Of a DNA stretch of 64,000 nucleotides, positions 63,736 through 64,000 are shown piece after piece (position 1 is the first letter of the stretch; each line of letters begins with the position of its first letter). The DNA is from Flavobacterium sp. W4I14. Its GTDB lineage: Bacteria; Bacteroidota; Bacteroidia; Sphingobacteriales; Sphingobacteriaceae. The notes below the pieces were generated by a model, which worked only from the letters and a program-made list of their open reading frames with translations, was not told the DNA's origin and did not search any database. Made by a program: the position numbers and the translations under genes. The stretch lies in the NCBI GenBank assembly GCA_030817875.1, contig JAUSZU010000001.1, positions 4,774,001 to 4,838,000 of the forward strand, written 5' to 3'.

Positions 63736-63975
63736 CCAACAAGAGTTGACAACTCCAATATCACATAGGTTGGTCAGTGGTCAACGCTGAATATACATGC
63801 AATAAATTTGGCTAAAAAAATTAAAACTTACTGCCATGCTGACACCCACAGTCTCAATTAATGTGAAAAGTTTGACAGTTTGGTGAAAATTTGTCCCGCT
63901 AAACCTCTTGGCATAAAAAGTGTTAATTGTAAGCTTAGTTAAAAACTCAAATCAAAATAAAAAATAATAAAAGTT

Positions 63976-64000
63976 ATGGCGTTAAACCTTAAACCAATTG
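63976..64000 (+). CDS. groES: Co-chaperonin GroES, first codons only (runs off the window)
   Basis: The last 25 bases read ATG then codons for ALNLKPI, the start of Bacteroidota GroES proteins (MALNxKPIADRV). Only eight complete codons are present, so this is a recognition from a very short string. The 240 bp upstream hold no ORF. They contain TTGGCATAAAAAGTGTTA near 63908, loosely like a sigma-54 or heat-shock promoter; I see no CIRCE inverted repeat. Confidence 0.6.

Noticed and set aside
63871..63975. CIRCE element or clear heat-shock promoter before groES
   Set aside because: No TTAGCACTC inverted repeat is present, and the sigma-54-like TTGGCA-N-GTGTTA match lacks the GC of the -12 box.
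1..64000. CRISPR array, tRNA, rRNA, integron or prophage
   Set aside because: No regularly spaced identical repeats, cloverleaf sequences, rRNA-like blocks, integrase or phage structural genes were seen by reading.

Overview
The window looks like a chromosomal segment of a low-GC member of the Bacteroidota, most likely Sphingobacteriaceae and Pedobacter-like. The reasons are four SusC/SusD outer-membrane uptake pairs, Bacteroidetes-type promoter elements (TTG/TTTG, then TAnnTTTG), weak Shine-Dalgarno sites, futalosine-route menaquinone genes, an RprX/RprY-like two-component pair and a NagB/PIG-L fusion. The genus is inferred from gene content and was not tested by alignment. No rRNA, tRNA, CRISPR array, transposase or prophage was seen.

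Layout. 1-4.6 kb: a degenerate tandem repeat, a frameshifted prolyl oligopeptidase, and a TrxR-like ferredoxin-NADP reductase next to its probable 2Fe-2S partner. 4.6-11.3 kb: three secreted glycosidases on the minus strand (GH2, GH92, GH29) suited to trimming N-glycan-like or other mannose/fucose glycans. 11.5-15.1 kb: a C-terminal processing protease, a small unknown protein, an outer-membrane beta-barrel protein and a lipoprotein amidase. 15.2-38.2 kb: four SusC/SusD pairs, all minus strand, interrupted by a plus-strand metallophosphoesterase/beta-propeller fusion and a plus-strand DeoR-type regulator. One SusC is frameshifted. 38.3-45.6 kb: an amino-sugar or peptidoglycan-recycling neighbourhood (AnmK, NagB/PIG-L fusion, NagX-like acetyltransferase, LacI regulator, DigH/YngK-like glycosidase). 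45.8-64 kb: mostly housekeeping: an NtrY-like kinase, fabD, folE, a PTPS-family enzyme, mqnB, mqnD, an RprXY-like pair, a DUF3127 protein with an SSB-like tail, an RlmL-like methyltransferase, small regulators, a radical-SAM/DUF4130 pair linked to DNA repair, and the first codons of groES at the right edge.

How the parts may work together. SusC/SusD pairs bind and import oligomers across the outer membrane, and the secreted glycosidases generate them. The amino-sugar locus would recycle anhydroMurNAc and glucosamine products. Two regulatory codes stand out. One is CGCA boxes spaced exactly 10 bp apart in front of two SusC genes and the DeoR gene, with a weaker copy before a third SusC. The other is a central-CG palindrome of LacI-operator type in front of anmK/nagB and in front of the GH92 gene.

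The least understood functional unit is the radical-SAM plus DUF4130 pair at 61.6-63.7 kb. Two genes carry single-base frameshifts in or beside short homopolymers. Whether these are real or sequencing errors cannot be decided from the sequence alone.
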